Assembly (NCBI RefSeq): GCF_002157835.1
Contig: NZ_CP020809.1
Coordinates: forward strand, 1,736,001 to 1,800,000
From: Mycobacterium dioxanotrophicus
GTDB lineage: Bacteria > Actinomycetota > Actinomycetes > Mycobacteriales > Mycobacteriaceae
DNA: 64,000 bases
Direction of reading: 5' to 3'
Below are positions 62,091 through 64,000 of this stretch, in pieces (the stretch's first letter is position 1; every line of letters begins with the position of its first letter). Made by a program: the position numbers and the translations under genes. The notes under the pieces are model-generated. The model saw nothing but the letters and a program-made list of their open reading frames with translations, did no database searches and had not been told where the DNA came from.

Positions 62091-63605
62091 ATGACCCACA
62101 CCGAGCACGTTGACGTCCTGATCGTCGGGGCCGGAATCTCCGGCATCGGCGCGGCCTACTACCTGCAGCAGGAGCACCCGGGACGCAACTTCGCGATCCT
62201 CGAGGCCCGCGGCGCGACGGGTGGCACATGGGACCTGTTCCGCTACCCGGGAATCCGCTCGGACTCCGACCTGCACACGTTCGGCTACGAGTTCAAGCCG
62301 TGGCGTGACGAGCACGCCATCGCGACCGCCGACAAGATCCTCGCCTACCTGCGAGAGACAGTGACCGAGAACGGCATCGACCGCAACATCCGGTTCCACC
62401 ACAAGGTGCTCGGCGCGGCCTGGAGCTCGGCCGACGCCGGCTGGGTCGTCGATGTCGAGCGCACCGACGAGCGCGGCGAGGACGTCGAGCTGGTGCAGAT
62501 CTCGGCGAACTGGCTGTTCTGCGCGGGCGGCTACTACCGCTACGACCAGGGCTACGCGCCGTCCTTCGAAGGGCAGGAGCGGTTCACCGGCCAGATCGTG
62601 CACCCCCAGCACTGGCCCGAGGACCTGGATTACACCGGCAAGAAGGTCGTCGTGATCGGCAGCGGCGCGACCGCGGTGACGCTGATTCCGTCGATGGCGC
62701 CGACGGCAGGCCACGTGACCATGCTGCAGCGTTCGCCCTCGTACGTGCTTCCCGTGCCGGCCAAGGACTCTTTCGCCAACGCCGCCAAGCGGCTGCTGGG
62801 CGATCGCCGCGGTTACGCCCTGACCCGCCGCAAGAACATCATCAAGCAGCGCGCCGTCTACACGCTGTGCCAGAAGTACCCGACCGCCGCGCGGCGGCTG
62901 ATCCGCAAGGTCAACGCCAGCCAGCTGCCCCAGGGATACGCCGTCGACGAGCACTTCGCGCCCCAGTACAACCCGTGGGACCAGCGCTTGTGCGCCGTGC
63001 CCGACGGCGATCTGTTCAAGGTGATCAGCAACGGCAGCGCGTCGGTGGTCACCGACCGCATCGCGACGTTCACCGAGCGCGGCATCCTGCTCGAGTCGGG
63101 CCGCGAGCTCGACGCCGACATCATCGTCACCGCAACGGGTCTCAACGTCCAGCTGTTCGGCGGCATGACGCTCACCGTCGATGGTCAGCCGGTGAATCTG
63201 CCCGAGGCCGTCGCCTACAAGGGCATCATGCTCTCCGGCGTGCCGAACTTCGCGTTCGCCTTCGGGTACACCAACTCGTCGTGGACGCTCAAGGTCGGGC
63301 TGCTGTGCGAACACTTCTGCCGACTGCTGAAGTACATGGACGACAACGGCTTTGACTCGGTGCGGCCGGTATTCGACGATCCGGGTATCGCTACGCTGCC
63401 GCTGCTCGACTTTGCCGCGGGCTACGTGCAGCGTGCCGCCGACCAGATGCCGCGACAGGGTACCAGCGGACCATGGGTGATGTCGATGAACTACACCTAT
63501 GACGCGGACATGCTCCGCAACGGCCCGGTGGTCGACCCGGCCCTGCGCTTCGGATCCCGGCGTGCTGCCAGGAATTCGGCACAGACTCCACAGCTCGTGG
63601 TCTGA
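62091..63605 (+). CDS. EthA-like flavin Baeyer-Villiger monooxygenase
   Basis: This 504-residue FAD/NADPH enzyme has VGAGISGIGAAYYL, GATGGTWDLFRYPGIRSDSD, the Baeyer-Villiger fingerprint FTGQIVHPQHWP (about residues 165-176), and IGSGATAVTLIPSMAP for NADPH. Similarity to M. tuberculosis EthA, which oxidises ketones and activates ethionamide, is close throughout. It would convert ketones to esters. Regulation is by the divergent PucR rather than the EthR found beside ethA. ATG 62091 follows GGGAG. Confidence 0.92.
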   Translation: MTHTEHVDVLIVGAGISGIGAAYYLQQEHPGRNFAILEARGATGGTWDLFRYPGIRSDSDLHTFGYEFKPWRDEHAIATADKILAYLRETVTENGIDRNIRFHHKVLGAAWSSADAGWVVDVERTDERGEDVELVQISANWLFCAGGYYRYDQGYAPSFEGQERFTGQIVHPQHWPEDLDYTGKKVVVIGSGATAVTLIPSMAPTAGHVTMLQRSPSYVLPVPAKDSFANAAKRLLGDRRGYALTRRKNIIKQRAVYTLCQKYPTAARRLIRKVNASQLPQGYAVDEHFAPQYNPWDQRLCAVPDGDLFKVISNGSASVVTDRIATFTERGILLESGRELDADIIVTATGLNVQLFGGMTLTVDGQPVNLPEAVAYKGIMLSGVPNFAFAFGYTNSSWTLKVGLLCEHFCRLLKYMDDNGFDSVRPVFDDPGIATLPLLDFAAGYVQRAADQMPRQGTSGPWVMSMNYTYDADMLRNGPVVDPALRFGSRRAARNSAQTPQLVV

Positions 63606-63653
63606 GGTTCGTTCTCACGGATCAGCGGCATTCGGTGGCTATGCTCGGCGCAC

Positions 63654-64000
63654 ATGGAGACGTTCTCGCCGGCGCTGCCACCCGAGATCGACGGCGTGCC
63701 CTCGGCCGTCGGCGTGGAACTACCACCGGGACCTGTTCCCGGCCGGCTGTACGCGCTGCCCGCGGATGTGCTCGCCGAACAGTACGGACCACTGTTCTAC
63801 GCGGACTTCACCGGCAGCCGACGGCTGTACGCGTGTTCGCTCGAGTTGGTCGACGAGTTGTGCGACGAGAGTCGGTTCACCAAGGGCATCACCGACCGGC
63901 TCGACCGGTTCCGCACCCTCGTCGAAAACGGGCTGTTCACGTCGTATCCCGGTGAAAACGGTTGGGAGCAGGCGCATGACGTCCTGATCCCCGGCTTCAG
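63654..64000 (+). CDS. CYP102-like cytochrome P450 (start only; cut by window end)
   Basis: The frame from ATG 63654 runs to the window end, giving 115 residues with the N-terminal pattern of P450 BM3-type enzymes: PPGPVPGRLYALPADVLAEQ, YGPLFYADFTGSRRLYACS, ESRFTKGITDRLDRFR and GENGWEQAHDVLIPGF, where W-x-x-A-H-x-x-L-x-P-x-F is typical of the C-helix. The heme cysteine and any fused reductase lie outside. TATGCT (63640-63645) eight bases upstream suggests a leaderless promoter. Confidence 0.83.
   Translation, partial: METFSPALPPEIDGVPSAVGVELPPGPVPGRLYALPADVLAEQYGPLFYADFTGSRRLYACSLELVDELCDESRFTKGITDRLDRFRTLVENGLFTSYPGENGWEQAHDVLIPGF

Overview
This window reads as chromosome of a rapidly growing mycobacterium (Mycolicibacterium-type). 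The evidence is high GC with strong third-position bias, gene order matching the M. tuberculosis Rv1100-Rv1152 region (recognised from memory: DUF4245, AI-2E transporter, 3beta-HSD, xseB, xseA, lipid-droplet protein, ispH, DUF6542, ychF, echA, mcr, HSD10-like SDR, mmpL13, methyltransferase, Sir2, GntR), mycobacteria-specific families (Mce-associated proteins, WS/DGAT, fasciclin antigen, DUF4193, DUF1876, DUF3556) and many leaderless start codons. No rRNA, tRNA, insertion sequence, prophage or CRISPR array was seen.

Layout. 1-4.5 kb: DUF4245 protein, dienelactone hydrolase, AI-2E permease and a coupled pair of steroid-type dehydrogenases behind a KstR-type operator. 4.9-7.1 kb: cytochrome P450 with a divergent TetR. 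7.1-12.0 kb: a compact four-gene sulfatase operon (two paralogous sulfatases, HAD hydrolase, formylglycine-generating enzyme). 12.1-19.1 kb: conserved core (DUF1876, 3beta-HSD, xseB-xseA, lipid-droplet protein, IspH, DUF6542, YchF). 19.1-26.6 kb: small accessory and housekeeping genes, starting with a segment bracketed by a duplication of the ychF 3' end, then a SigL-like sigma factor without an adjacent anti-sigma gene, a permuted papain-like protein, a nucleotide cyclase and DUF4193. 26.8-35.9 kb: a 978-residue kinase/aminotransferase fusion coupled to an alpha/beta hydrolase, and a tightly coupled run of Mce-associated proteins, epoxide-hydrolase-like and WS/DGAT-like genes. 36-40 kb: TetR/SDR/DoxX, then DUF3556 behind a perfect KstR palindrome. 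40-44.3 kb: FCD-GntR repressor divergent from a thiolase/crotonase/acyl-CoA dehydrogenase operon. 44.3-51 kb: fasciclin protein, two MFS transporters, GlxA regulator, gamma-carbonic anhydrase, AKR/TetR pair. 51-55 kb: enoyl-CoA hydratase, alpha-methylacyl-CoA racemase, SDR, nitronate monooxygenase. 55-60.8 kb: a short unannotated ORF, DoxX, intact MmpL13-type transporter with TetR and methyltransferase, Sir2 and GntR. 60.8-64 kb: PucR regulator, EthA-like Baeyer-Villiger monooxygenase, and the start of a CYP102-like P450 cut by the window edge.

The common theme is lipid and steroid handling: three matches to the KstR consensus, two beta-oxidation modules that share an almost identical 15-bp operator-like sequence 12 kb apart, racemase and HSD10-like enzymes, and several monooxygenases. 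The least familiar items are the dedicated sulfatase-maturation operon, the three-part kinase/beta-domain/aminotransferase protein, the ychF 3'-end duplication, the shared operator, and a set of large perfect or near-perfect intergenic hairpins.
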